From NCBI GenBank assembly GCA_015178975.1, contig WHVD01000003.1, positions 930,001 through 994,000 of the forward strand: a DNA stretch of 64,000 nt. The letters run 5' to 3'. Each line of letters opens with the position of its first letter. Position 1 is the stretch's first letter. Made by a program: the position numbers and the translations under genes. Positions 54,769-64,000 of this stretch are shown in pieces. A model generated the notes under the pieces. It was not told the origin of the DNA and ran no database searches. It worked only from the letters and a program-made list of their open reading frames with translations. The stretch is from Hysterangium stoloniferum. Its lineage: Eukaryota > Basidiomycota > Agaricomycetes > Hysterangiales > Hysterangiaceae.

Positions 54769-54857
54769 CCCTAATAATAATTTTTTAACTTGCGAAACCT
54801 AAAAACGATTGTGATAATGGAAGTGTCGGAAACTGAACAGAAAAAGAACAGAAAGGA

Positions 54858-57800
54858 TTAGAGTAATGATAAAGGTCTGGGTTTACTTGGATAAGCCGTG
54901 TGGAAGTCGGTAATGATTTCCATAGCGTGTCCAAGTTCCGTGGCCAATATCCATGAAGTTTCCTCGTCAGTACCTTCAGCCTGCCCATTTGACTAAATAG
55001 AGCAATTTACAAGTATGTCGGCGATTGTCGATTTTAGAATCCAAAATTTCGGAAACTTCAAATTCGGGTTCTCCGTCAATAATGACCGGAGGGGATGGGG
55101 GTTGAATACGTTCCCGGATTGAGTTAGGAACACAAGGTTCTAACATGGAAACGTGGAAAATGGGGTGGACTGCTCGCATACTGTCGGGAAGACGGAGAGT
55201 CCATGAAAGTGAACCAGCTTGTGCTATAATTTCAAAAGGTCCTAAGAATTTCTCAGCGAGTTTTTTAGAAGGTTGGGTAGTACGGAAGAATTGAGCTTTT
55301 ACAAAAACCTGATCACTGATTTTAAAATTAGGAGGCGGGATCCTGTTTTTGTCCGCGGAACGTTGATAATATTCCTGTGTGGAAGAAATAGCTTTCCGAA
55401 GTTCTTGATGTAATTCGTCGAGGTCGGTAATAAATTCTTGAGCACGGACAGAAGCCAAATCTCGTTCGGAATGTACAGTGAGATTCGGATTATAGCCTTT
55501 GTTGGCGAAAAAAGGAGATATGCCGGTAGTTGCATTCGGAGAGTTATTGTAGGCGAATTCCGCGATCGGGAGAAGGGATTTCCAGTTGTCCTGTTGATAA
55601 TTGCAATAGATGCGGAGATATTGTTCCAGTGTTTGATTAACGTGTTCCGTTTGTCCATCACCTTCCGGGTGATATCCTGAGGTGAAGTGTAATTTCATGT
55701 CGAGGGCTTTTCCGAGAGCCTGGAAGAAATGGGAGACGAACTTGGAGCCTCGATCGGAGGTTACGTTAGATGGAACTCCGTGTTTGGAAAATACGTGAAT
55801 AATGAAAAGTTCCGCTAATTGTAAGGACGTGATTGTGTCATGAGTGGGTATGAAAATGCCTTGTTTCGAGAATCGATCCACAACAACTAGAATGGATGTA
55901 AAGCCTTCGGAAGTCGGGAGTTGTTCGATAAAATCCATGGAAATTGAATTCCAGGGTTTTTCTGGTATCAGGAGTTGCTTGAGAAGGCCGTATGGCTTAT
56001 GCCTCTGGGTTTTGGAGCGTAAGCAGGTGGTGCATGACTTACAGAACTGGGTTACGAAATCTCAGAGGTTGGGCCAAGTATATTCTCTACAGATTAAACC
56101 AAGAGTATTGTTAATGCCGTAATGTCCAGAGATTGGATGATCGTGTTTATACTGAAGTACGCGGAGTTGGAGATTGTTGGAATCTGGAATGTAGATACGT
56201 CCATCGAGACGGATAAAACCTCGAGAGTCCTGTGACCATTGGGGTTGGTCCGGATTGTCAGGAACTTCTAGGTGTGGCTTGAGAGCTGGATCGGAAGTGA
56301 GTGCAGAAAGGATATCTTGATGTAACTGCTCAATGTCCATAATCATGACGCTACGCATAATTGGATAGTAAAGGGAAGTTGCTCGGATAGATGCGGAAAG
56401 TTGTTGCATTGTAAAAACCGGTTTTAAGTTATGCGGATTAACAACTGCATAGTTACTTTCCCCCTCTTTAGGATAGACGTCCCATTGTCGAGTCATGGCA
56501 TCTGGTTTTCCACCAAGACGTCTGGGTCGGAAACGGATAATCATGTTGAAAGCAGAAAGGAATTCGGACCAGCGGGTTAAAAGTTTAGTGGTAGAAAAAT
56601 ATTCGAGATTTTTGTGATCGGTAACAACGTCAATGGGAGTAGAGGAACCTTCGAGATAATGGCGCCAATGTTTAAAAGCTTCGAAAATTGCCAAAAGTTC
56701 CTTATCATGAACGTCGTAGTTGAGTTCAGACACTGAAAATGTCTGAGAAAGAAATGCAACCGGATGAATTTCACTGTTGGAATCTTGAATAGAAAGAATC
56801 ACGGCAATTGCATAATCGGAAGCATCGGTTTCCACAATAATCGGAACATCAGGTTTCCAATGGGAAAGGATCGGAGCAGAAGTGAAAGCATCTTTTAAAG
56901 TCTAGAAAGCGGAGCAGCATTTGTCGTCAAAGACCCATGGTTGAGTTTTACAGGTAAGACGAGTGAGCGGTACTGTAATATCCGAGTAGTTCCAAATAAA
57001 ACGACGGTAAAAATTGGCAAAACCTAAAAATGACTGAATATCCTTGACTTTCTGTGGTTCAGGCCAGTCGCGGACAACTTGAACCTTGGTTTCATCCATA
57101 CGAAGACCATCAGGTCTGATAATGAAACCTAAGTATTCAATAGAATCCATGTCAAAGTAGCATTTTTTACCGTTGGTGAAAAGACCGTTTTTACGGAGTC
57201 TTCGGACACATACGTCAAGCATGTCAGAAAATATATCATTAACAAAACATTGAAAAGCGGAAGGGGCGTTGGTAAGGCTGAACGGCATAACCAACCATTC
57301 AAAGGATCCATAGCGAGTTCAAAAAGCAGTTTTCCATTCATCGCCCTCGGCAATTCAGACCAAATGATAGGCATGTTTGAGGTCTATTTTGGTGTAGATC
57401 CGGGCTTTCCGTGGGACGTCGAGTAGATCGGTAACGAGTGGAAGTGGGTACTTGTCTTTCCGTGTGATGGAATTTAATCCTCTGAAATCGACACAGAGTC
57501 GAAGAGAACCATCCTTCTTTCGGACGAAAAGGACGGGTGCTCCATACGGAGACTTTGAGGGACGGATAAAACCTATCGACAGATGTTCATCCAGGAACTC
57601 CTGAATAGACGAAAGTTCCGATTGGGATAATGGGTAAATAGGTCCTAACGGAGGGTTTGAACCGGGCTCAATATCGATTTTTAAGTCGTAAGGCCTATGT
57701 GGTGCAAGCCTGTCAGCTTTTTGCTTACTGAAAATGTCCGCGAAATCATGGTATTTTTCGGGAACTCCTTCCAGGTCGGCTTTTAGCTCAGATAATTCTG

Positions 57801-58454
57801 GAGTCGCAAAACGTCCAGATGCTTCATCAACTTTTAAGCTGATCGAAAAACACTGCGAACCATCCAGTTTACTCACCCTAACAAATGCTGAAGCGTTGAT
57901 GAGAGAGATTTTTGGAGGCGCGGAGGTTTCAGTAGAAGCCGGAGGTGCCGTAGATGCCGAAAAGGCGTTGGCCGGAAGAGACGCTGCAGGAGGAACCAAA
58001 GTGTCGGGAATACGGAAGTTAATACTGCCCAATACCCAGTCAATCAACGGATTATATCGGGTGAGCCAGTTGTATCCAAGAACTACCGAACAGCTAGAGT
58101 CCAACTGTGTTACGAAAAAAGTAACCGTCTGGGATGTTCCACAAGGGAATCGGATAGACATGTCGCAGGCTTGAGTAATAGCCGTATTGCTAGTGCTGTC
58201 AAACAGATGCAAGGAAATTGCGGGAACAGAATGGAGTTTCAGATTATGTTTCGTGGCAAAGGTGGTATCTACAAAACAGTGTGTGGAGCTGGAATCTATC
58301 AGAGCTCGGAACACTAAATTTCCAAGAAAGTCAGAAACGAGTTGTACAAATAATGAATCGGGATTAGAGAGAGCGGACGCGTTGAGACGGATAATCTCGG
58401 AAACACGGAGAGAGTCAACGCAACCCTCTGTCCGTGCAGATTCCGGAGGGTTGC
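54858..58454 (-). pseudogene. G2 pol: protease, RT, RNase H, integrase, chromodomain
   Basis: The protease active site at about 58290 reads ALIDSSSTHCF, where the family has Asp-Ser-Gly. RT blocks: FIRPSKSPYGAPVLFVRKKDG, LCVDFRGLNSITRKDKYPLP, then MPFSLTNAPSAFQ; DMLDVCV joins directly to RRLRKNGLF, so the block holding the catalytic YxDD is deleted (about 57195-57215). RNase H: METDASDYAIAVIL and ELLAIFEAFKHWRHYLEG. The integrase finger spans HPISGHYG to a CTTCLRSK segment; the core has MDFIEQLPTS, TSDRGSKF and GDGQTEHVNQTLEQYL. The chromodomain begins FEVSEILDSKIDN and has LYLVKWAG; pol stops at 54858-54860. Stops near 57352, 56900 and 56062. Confidence 0.92.
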
Positions 58455-58460
58455 TTACTC

Positions 58461-58466
58461 TTTTTT
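58461..58466 (-). promoter_or_regulatory. Candidate -1 frameshift site at the gag-pol junction of G2
   Basis: Six A residues (minus strand, codons CCG AAA AAA GAG TAA) precede the gag stop. The pol frame is -1 relative to gag and is open through this run (EKRVSNPPES) into the protease. Shifty A-runs at this position are typical of retroelement gag-pol junctions. Confidence 0.45.
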
Positions 58467-58823
58467 CGGCTCTGTGGCGGGTTTTTCCTTAGACGTTGTA
58501 GTCGTAGTGGAGGTTGCCGCGTGGGCCTTGGAAGAGTTAGATTTAACGGTACAGTCGGAAACCTTGTGTCCGCCTTTCCCACAGAAAAGGCAGAGGTCGT
58601 TGTCCATACATCGTTGTTTCTCCTTTGGGGTGAGTTTACCGTCGGTACCCAACAAATGGGAAATGTCGGGTTTGTCGGAAGTTGACTGTTTTTCCTTGTT
58701 GGATTTCTTGTCTTTCTTCCAGTTGGAGTTAGATTTGCCAGTATTAGTGCCAGAGTTGCCGGTGTTATTGCCTGAGTTGTTGCCGGAAGACTTGCTAGTC
58801 GACGCCTTGTTGTTCTGAGAACG

Positions 58824-59546
58824 TGTTACGACCGTGTCGTAACCCTTCGCAAACTGACGGCCCCCGATGGAATACCCTCGTTATACGTCTCCGACAATAC
58901 AACACCTCGGAAGCCGTCGGACCCCCGACGCTGACGTATGCTCTCCGGTCAATCAAACCCGACTACGCCTTTCTGTCTGGTTATGTTTTGATATGTCCTT
59001 TTCATCATGTTGATCCGTCTCATCTTATGTTCCACATATGTCTAACTATATTTGTAGTCCTCGAACTATTTCCTTTTATTGTAATTTCCATTCTCGGTTA
59101 TCATCGGCCTCCGAACTAATCATAAACTTCCTGTTCCTAGTCAAGCTTATTGTTAATGCCGTTTTCCGCCCTCCTCCCCATTAGTACTTTCTAGACACCT
59201 GTTACTTGTATATGAACTCGCTGTAATTGTAGTTACTAGGCAATCAGAATATCGACTCAGAATACCCTCATACGTCTGTAGTAGTCTCATACTAGGAGAA
59301 TCTCTCTTCCGCCTTCGCGTGCGCTCGCCCACTCTCGGCCCCGACCCCTTGGCCCGACACCTGACTTGTCCCTCGGTTCCGATCGGTATCTTGCCGAAAA
59401 GTTCTTCTTAGGATTTAGTCTTCGCCTGTCCGAAATTTAAGGACAACCTACGGATATTTGCGAGGGCGCAGCATATAAGCTGAAGCCAAGTCCTTCCGAT
59501 CGGTCCCCGTCAACCACCGACATTAGTCAGTTTCTAGTTCTTAACA
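58824..59546 (+). mobile_element. Solo LTR, family s5, TSD GAACG
   Basis: 723 bp from TGTTACGACCGTG to GTTCTTAACA, flanked by GAACG at 58819-58823 and 59547-59551, inside G2 gag. Hairpin motif at 59461-59491, 55-85 bp from the 3' end. Confidence 0.93.
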
Positions 59547-60446
59547 GAACGTTCCGTCGGGTTCTCTCGAGAAACCTCGGCTTTTCGTTCCCAATAATGG
59601 GCATCGGATGTTTGAGCTTTCATCCGCATGAGTTGGAGAGTTTTCGGCTTTCCATCTTTGCAGATTTTGTCTTTAAGGTGTGACGGAAGTCCCATATAGA
59701 AATGGTGTCTGAGGGCGGAATCATCCCATCCACATTGTGCGGCGAGGGTATTGAACTTGATGAGATAATCGGAAACTCGTTGATTGTCCTTCATCTTGAG
59801 CGTCATTAATTCATTTTCCACTTCGCCAGATTGATCGTAGGGTCCGAAATTGGTTTCCAGTTCTTCCACAAAAGTGTCCCAGTCGTCGAGCCATACGGGT
59901 ATCTCATCGGATATTCCGGATAGTCCGGGTTCGAACCAATCTTGAGCGGTATCCTTGAGATATGAGAGCGCAAAATTGACTTTTCGACTATCAGATTTGA
60001 ATGCATTGGGTCGATCGCGGAAGCTGAAATGGCATTGGAGAAGGAAATTCTTCAATTTTTTTGGATCCTTGCCGGTAAATGGTTCGGGTTCTTTGACTCC
60101 GGTGCGGGATGATTCTTTACTATCCTCAGTGGATTTCAAGTAGTCAGCGAATTTCACAATGGAGTTGATAAACAACATTTCAGTCGGTTCGTTGGAAGAT
60201 TTCTTTTTCGATGTCTCCGGCTGATCTTCTGCCTCGTTGTTGGAAGTGTGGGGATCATTGGGATCCTTCGTTACCTCAGTAACCTCCTCGGTAACTTCTT
60301 CGACTGAAGCTGATGTTGTCGGCTGAATTGGGGTTTCGGGTTGAGTGGTGTAAAGTTGCAATGGGGATTGAAGTTGGGATAGTCCTTTGGCAGCTTTGCG
60401 TTTGGGACCCATGATGAGCGAGTCGCAGAGTTGAGATCTGATATAC

Positions 60447-61032
60447 TGTTAAGTGCCGTGTCGGGAGCTTATTCTGGAACTATCGGAAAGTCACCGGGAA
60501 GTCGGAAACTCGTGGATAGGGTCAGGACGTCGGCTTCAGCTTATGTGCTGCGCCTCTACACAAACGCTCAATGTCCTTAATTTCAGAAGTAAAACTTACG
60601 ACGGAAGATATGGATATTCAGAGTTCCGAAGAGTTCCGAATATCGAGCGTACAGAAAGACGGGAGGAGGAATAAGAAACTAAGTCGATATCAGATCTAAA
60701 GTAAAGTACAAATTTGCGGAAACTAATATAAGTCTACTCGTTATTGTACTACAAACTAAGACCATAATAAGACGGAAATGGAAGTGTTCTTAAAACGGAA
60801 ATACAATAAGACATATTAGGGAGACAATATTCCGAAACGGGAATACAACAAACAAACGAGTGAATACTTGTCAATGGACAAATTACCAAATGCGGAACAA
60901 GGGAAGAATGCGGATGATACGGTAACTATGATGTTCCATAGTCGGGGATTGGAAGTTGGAAGTCGGGGATTGGAAGTTGGAAGTCGGAGATCGGAAGTCG
61001 GATATTGAAACATCCGGGAACGGGTTGTAACA
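60447..61032 (-). mobile_element. 5' LTR of G2
   Basis: 586 bp, TGTTAAGTGCCG to GGTTGTAACA on +, followed by TSD GGAAG. Hairpin motif at 60530-60557. Confidence 0.93.
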
Positions 61033-61262
61033 GGAAGTCAGTCGAAATATCTGTAAATTAGTTATATTAATAATCTAACTTGTTATAACTTCTTTGACAA
61101 TACTTCCATAAGTTCTTGCGACTGGTAATAGCCTCTTACTTCATTGACAGGGTGAATATATACTTCGTTGAACAAGGCTTTCGAGTTCGATCAGTAGAAT
61201 ATTATTCGACTATATTGAAGAATAATTGATTCGTGACAGTATATTTCGACTATCAACTGTTG

Positions 61263-62198
61263 ATGAAGCCCAGGACGCGATCCGAGACTAACAAAGCATT
61301 GAGTACTACAGCACTTCAATCCGTAGCCCCCATTCCTTCGCCAAGAGTTATTTGCCCATCATGAATTCCAGTTTCTCCATTAACCAAAACTCGAAGAGCT
61401 GTGATGTCTTCAATTCGAGAACTGGAAGAAATTCAAGAAGAGCCAATCTTGCCAATTCAAGAAGAATCTGAATCTCTCTGCCTCCTGAAGCTGTTATGTC
61501 TGATGATGAAACAATGTTACAACATTTCGGAGATGTGCTCGGAAAAGTATTGAAGGACCAGATGTCTTTGAAGGAGCCTGAAATCACAGTGAATAAGCCT
61601 GAAGAGTTTACCAGAGAAGAACCTTTGATGTTAAAGAATTTTATCACTCAATGTGAAATGGTTTTTCAATCTCGACCAAAATCGTTCGAATCTGATCAAT
61701 CGAAAATTACGATGGTAACTTTGTATTTCTGGAAAACAGCTCAAGAGTGGTGGCAACCTTTTTTATTAAATCCTCCGATTCCACCTCTATCTTTTCTTGT
61801 GGATTATCTCAATTTTCTAGATGAATTATATGCTCAATTTGGAGAAATCAATGCAGAAGGAGAAGCTGAAGAAAAACTTGACAATCTTTGAATGAAAGCT
61901 CATCATCATGTTGTGAAGTATTCAATTCAATTTACAAGTCTCACTGCTCAAACTTGATATGACGAATTTGCTTTATGACGATGATTCTATAAAGGACTTC
62001 CAAATTGAATTAAGGACAAAATAGTGAAGCTTCAAGTGCAGCCCGAAAGTTTTGCTGAATTGCGAATGGCAGCCCTTCGACTCGATTCTTACTATTGGAT
62101 GTGAGAAAATGAATGACAATGTGAAACAGAATCAAGTTCGACTCCACGAAGATTTGAAAGAAGACAGCCGACGATGCCTTCGACTTATCCTTCGACAT
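61263..62198 (+). pseudogene. G3 gag, first part, decayed
   Basis: ATG 61263 follows the LTR by 24 bp. A frameshift precedes the open block 61496-61891 (131 aa): DNA for LMLKNFITQCEMVFQSRP, LYFWKTAQEWWQPF and ELYAQFGEINAEGEAEEKL matches the Retrotrans_gag pattern. After the stop at 61889, pieces such as SIQFTSLTAQT, RFYKGLPN, IKDKIVKL and LRLDSYYW continue the same domain, separated by TGA codons at places where gypsy gags have Arg or Trp. The solo G3 LTR enters at 62199. Confidence 0.85.
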
Positions 62199-62629
62199 TG
62201 TCACGAATCAATTATTCTTCAATAAAGTCGAATAATATTCTACTAATCGAACTCGAAAGCCTCGTTCGACGAAGTATACATTCACCCTGTCGATGAAGTA
62301 AGAGGCTATTACCAGTTGTGAGAACTCACGGAAGTATTTGTCAAAGAAGTTACGACAAGTAGAATTACTAGTATCACTAATTTACAGATATTTCGACTGA
62401 CTTCCCTCGCTCCTTCTGTAGCCCTTTTATGCTTTTCGTCGTATCGTTATGACTATGTTATGAACTAATAATGAAATCATACATGATGTCAAAATGAGAC
62501 ATGTCGAAAGAGATTCGATGGTGTCGAATAATGTTCAGTTTTGTCGAGTTAAATTTGATAAGTCGAAGAGTTGTCGAAAGTTACCTTTGAATGTTTGTGA
62601 CAATATTGTGACATGTGACGGTTGTGACA
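62199..62629 (-). mobile_element. Solo G3 LTR, TSD GACAT
   Basis: 431 bp, TGTCACGAATC to GGTTGTGACA on +, flanked by GACAT at 62194-62198 and 62630-62634. It is inserted in the gag of a G3 element in opposite orientation, another case of a family landing in itself. Confidence 0.93.
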
Positions 62630-62634
62630 GACAT

Positions 62635-63773
62635 CACGAATACCTTCGACTTCAAAACCAACAACTTTGACTTCAAGAACATTTAGGCCTTTGACTCAAG
62701 TGAAACTGTCTTCAACAATTTTAGGATCCGATGGACAATTACTTCCTGCCAAATGAGAAAGACGATTTAAAGAAGGACTATGTAGATTATGTGGAGAAAA
62801 AGGCCATTCAGCGAGGGATTGCCTGAAAAGAAAAACTTGTCAAATTGCAAAAGGACCAATCATTGAAGTTCAAGATTCGACAACTCAATACAATCAGTTG
62901 AATCAAACATCAAATGTTAAATTGGAAAATTGAAAAGGGATACTCTTCAGGCATGTGAAGAGTATTGAAGAAAACTCGATCATGTTGAAAAAGATTCCTG
63001 TGTAATATTACGAGCGGTAACAATTTCTGATTCTTTAACTATCGAACTTAAATCAAAGAAAATTCCGAAAATAAAAGCATTAATTGATTCAGGATCTAGT
63101 CACATTTTTATGGACAAAACATTTGCATGACAAAATAATCTACCTTTCAATCAGTTAAAAAATTCATTATCATTGAAATTAATCAATGGATCAATTCCGA
63201 CATCAGGACAAATTACATATACGACTACGTTACAAGTTTATTTTCCATCTGGGCAAACTCAAGAATTACAATTCTTTTTAACCAATCTCAACTCATCTTG
63301 ACAAGTGGTATTAGGACTCAACTGGCTGAAGCAATACAATCTTGCGATTGACTGGTGATCTGGCCGTATATTGTTTGAACCTACTTCGACACCTTCAACA
63401 AATCCAAATCCAATTTAACTGTCAATCAAAATGTTATCAGAAGAGAAGCATGCTTTGACCTTGGCGAGTCAATCATCTACATCTGAGAAAATCCATGAAG
63501 AATCAAAATCTGAGACTATTAATCCAAATATCAATATAGTCAATCAGAAGACATTCTTACAAGCTGCGAAAGCAAAAGATTCTCAAACCTTTGTAGTCTT
63601 TATTCGTGACAAATCTTTCAAGACTTGTAAGGCCTCTGGTGCAAAAACTACAACTTTGACTTCATTCGACATACCAAACATTCCGACTGAATATTCTGAT
63701 TTCTCAGACCTCTTCGACAAAAAAGAAGCTGAAGCTTTACCTCAACATTGAAGTTATAATCATGCTATCCCAT
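62635..63773 (+). pseudogene. G3 gag knuckle, protease and start of pol
   Basis: The knuckle CRLCGEKGHSARDC lies at about 62780-62824. The protease active site KALIDSGSSHIFMD near 63080-63115 is intact (Asp-Ser-Gly). LGLNWLKQYNLAIDW follows at about 63310-63360, in the position of the same block in G2. The 106-codon frame 63431-63751 ends IPTEYSDFSDLFDKKEAEAL, the usual lead-in to gypsy RT. Stops at about 63130, 63300 and 63357 are TGA in place of Arg or Trp. The RT itself lies beyond the incoming G2 LTR and the window edge. Confidence 0.85.
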
Positions 63774-64000
63774 TGTTACGACCCATTTCCGGATGTTTCA
63801 ATATCTGACTCCTGACCTCCGACCTCCAACTTCCAACTTCCGACCTCTGACTATAGAACATCATAGTTACCGTATCTTCCACATTCTTCCCTTGTTCCAC
63901 ATTTGGTAATTTGACCATTGACAAGTATTCACTCATTTGTCTATTATATTCCCGTTTCGGAATATTGTCTCCCTGATATGTCTTATTGTATTCTCCTTTC
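63774..64000 (+). mobile_element. G2-family LTR, truncated by window edge
   Basis: Starts TGTTACGACCCATT and continues with cggatgtttcaatatctgac, the transcription-sense start of the G2 LTR (compare 61032 reading down). It interrupts G3 pol. The left TSD candidate is CCCAT (63769-63773); the right side is outside the window. Confidence 0.88.

Larger units (their letters stand above)
58455..60412 (-). pseudogene. G2 gag, split by a solo LTR
   Basis: ATG at 60410-60412 (MGPKRKAAKG). The acidic N-terminus is followed by the Retrotrans_gag core: FTGKDPKKLKNFLLQCHFSF, ALSYLKDTAQDWFEPG, ELETNFGPYD, GLPSHLKDKIC. The s5 LTR interrupts after ENPTERS (59546). The rest, 58823-58455, has an Asn/Gly/Ser-rich linker and the knuckle CLFCGKGGHKVSDC near 58560, ending KKE-stop at 58455-58457. 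Without the insertion the frame appears open from end to end, so this is the best-preserved gag of the window. Pol begins in the -1 frame across an A-run (58461-58466). Confidence 0.9.
52877..61032 (-). mobile_element. G2: full-length chromovirus with antisense gene, TSD GGAAG
   Basis: LTRs 52877-53441 and 60447-61032 are flanked by GGAAG at 52872-52876 and 61033-61037. On minus the order is LTR, gag with CCHC, protease, RT, RNase H, integrase, chromodomain. A three-exon gene on + lies between the end of pol and the 3' LTR. Total 8,156 bp including a solo s5 LTR at 58824-59546. Confidence 0.95.
52649..61238 (+). mobile_element. 5' LTR of G3 (split by G2)
   Basis: 52649-52876 plus 61038-61238. 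The solo copy 62199-62629 (431 bp, reverse) gives the uninterrupted form. Confidence 0.85.
52649..63773 (+). mobile_element. G3: Ty3/gypsy element, 5' part, interrupted by G2 and a solo LTR
   Basis: The 5' LTR starts TGTCACAACTGTC at 52649, is broken at 52876 by G2, resumes at 61038 and ends ATTCGTGACA at 61238 (about 429 bp joined). Gag and protease follow on + to 63773, where a G2 LTR enters. The solo LTR 62199-62629 confirms both LTR ends. The element continues beyond the window. Heavy CGA-to-TGA decay. Confidence 0.88.

Overview
This looks like a repeat-packed region of a filamentous basidiomycete genome, probably an agaricomycete. The reasons are chromodomain-type Ty3/gypsy elements, about 50 bp GT-AG introns, a fungal kinase-like gene and a Crypton-like tyrosine recombinase relic. 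Species is not claimed. Transposable elements fill about 85% of the window, and most boundaries below rest on matched 5 bp target-site duplications (TSDs) read directly from the sequence.

Layout. (1) 244-44769 is one old nest. Its floor is H, a decayed gypsy element with gag on + at 2243-2807 and 12694-12901, and an antisense gene at 42594-43409. H is broken by solo LTRs (family s1: 1127-1932 and 2808-4728), by non-autonomous element G1n (4732-12688, TSD CAGTG) and by chromovirus E1 (13721-42355, TSD ACCAG). E1 is broken by a 244 bp mini-LTR carrying a tRNA-like sequence (14998-15241), a solo G1 LTR (16073-16702), E2 (a same-family element in opposite orientation, 19726-35746, TSD CCATG) and a Tc1/G3 composite (36265-36913). 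E2 is broken by two giant solo LTRs (26152-28107 and 30063-32671), and the second holds a 425 bp insert with a structured-RNA signature. H > E1 > E2 > giant LTR > insert is five levels of nesting. (2) 44770-52648 is an island with host genes and fragments: a six-exon kinase-like gene, a dead tyrosine recombinase, a small two-exon gene of unknown function, Copia relics, an amine-oxidase fragment and a GC-rich broken ORF. (3) 52649-64000 is a second nest: G3 element (LTR 52649-61238) interrupted by G2 (52877-61032, TSD GGAAG), itself holding a solo LTR (58824-59546). G3 also carries its own solo LTR (62199-62629), and another G2 LTR starts at 63774.

How the parts work together. E1, E2 and G2 encode the normal retrotransposon set: gag with a CCHC knuckle, aspartic protease, reverse transcriptase, RNase H, integrase and chromodomain. 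Two additions stand out. E1, E2 and G1n carry a long accessory ORF between pol and the 3' LTR. G2 and H carry a spliced gene on the opposite strand from gag-pol, reading inward from the 3' LTR and encoding a Zn2Cys6-spaced cysteine cluster. No retroelement here looks functional: CpG-type C-to-T decay, stop codons and active-site losses are widespread. Only the kinase-like gene, the small gene at 48848-49184 and the G1n gag ORF read as intact.
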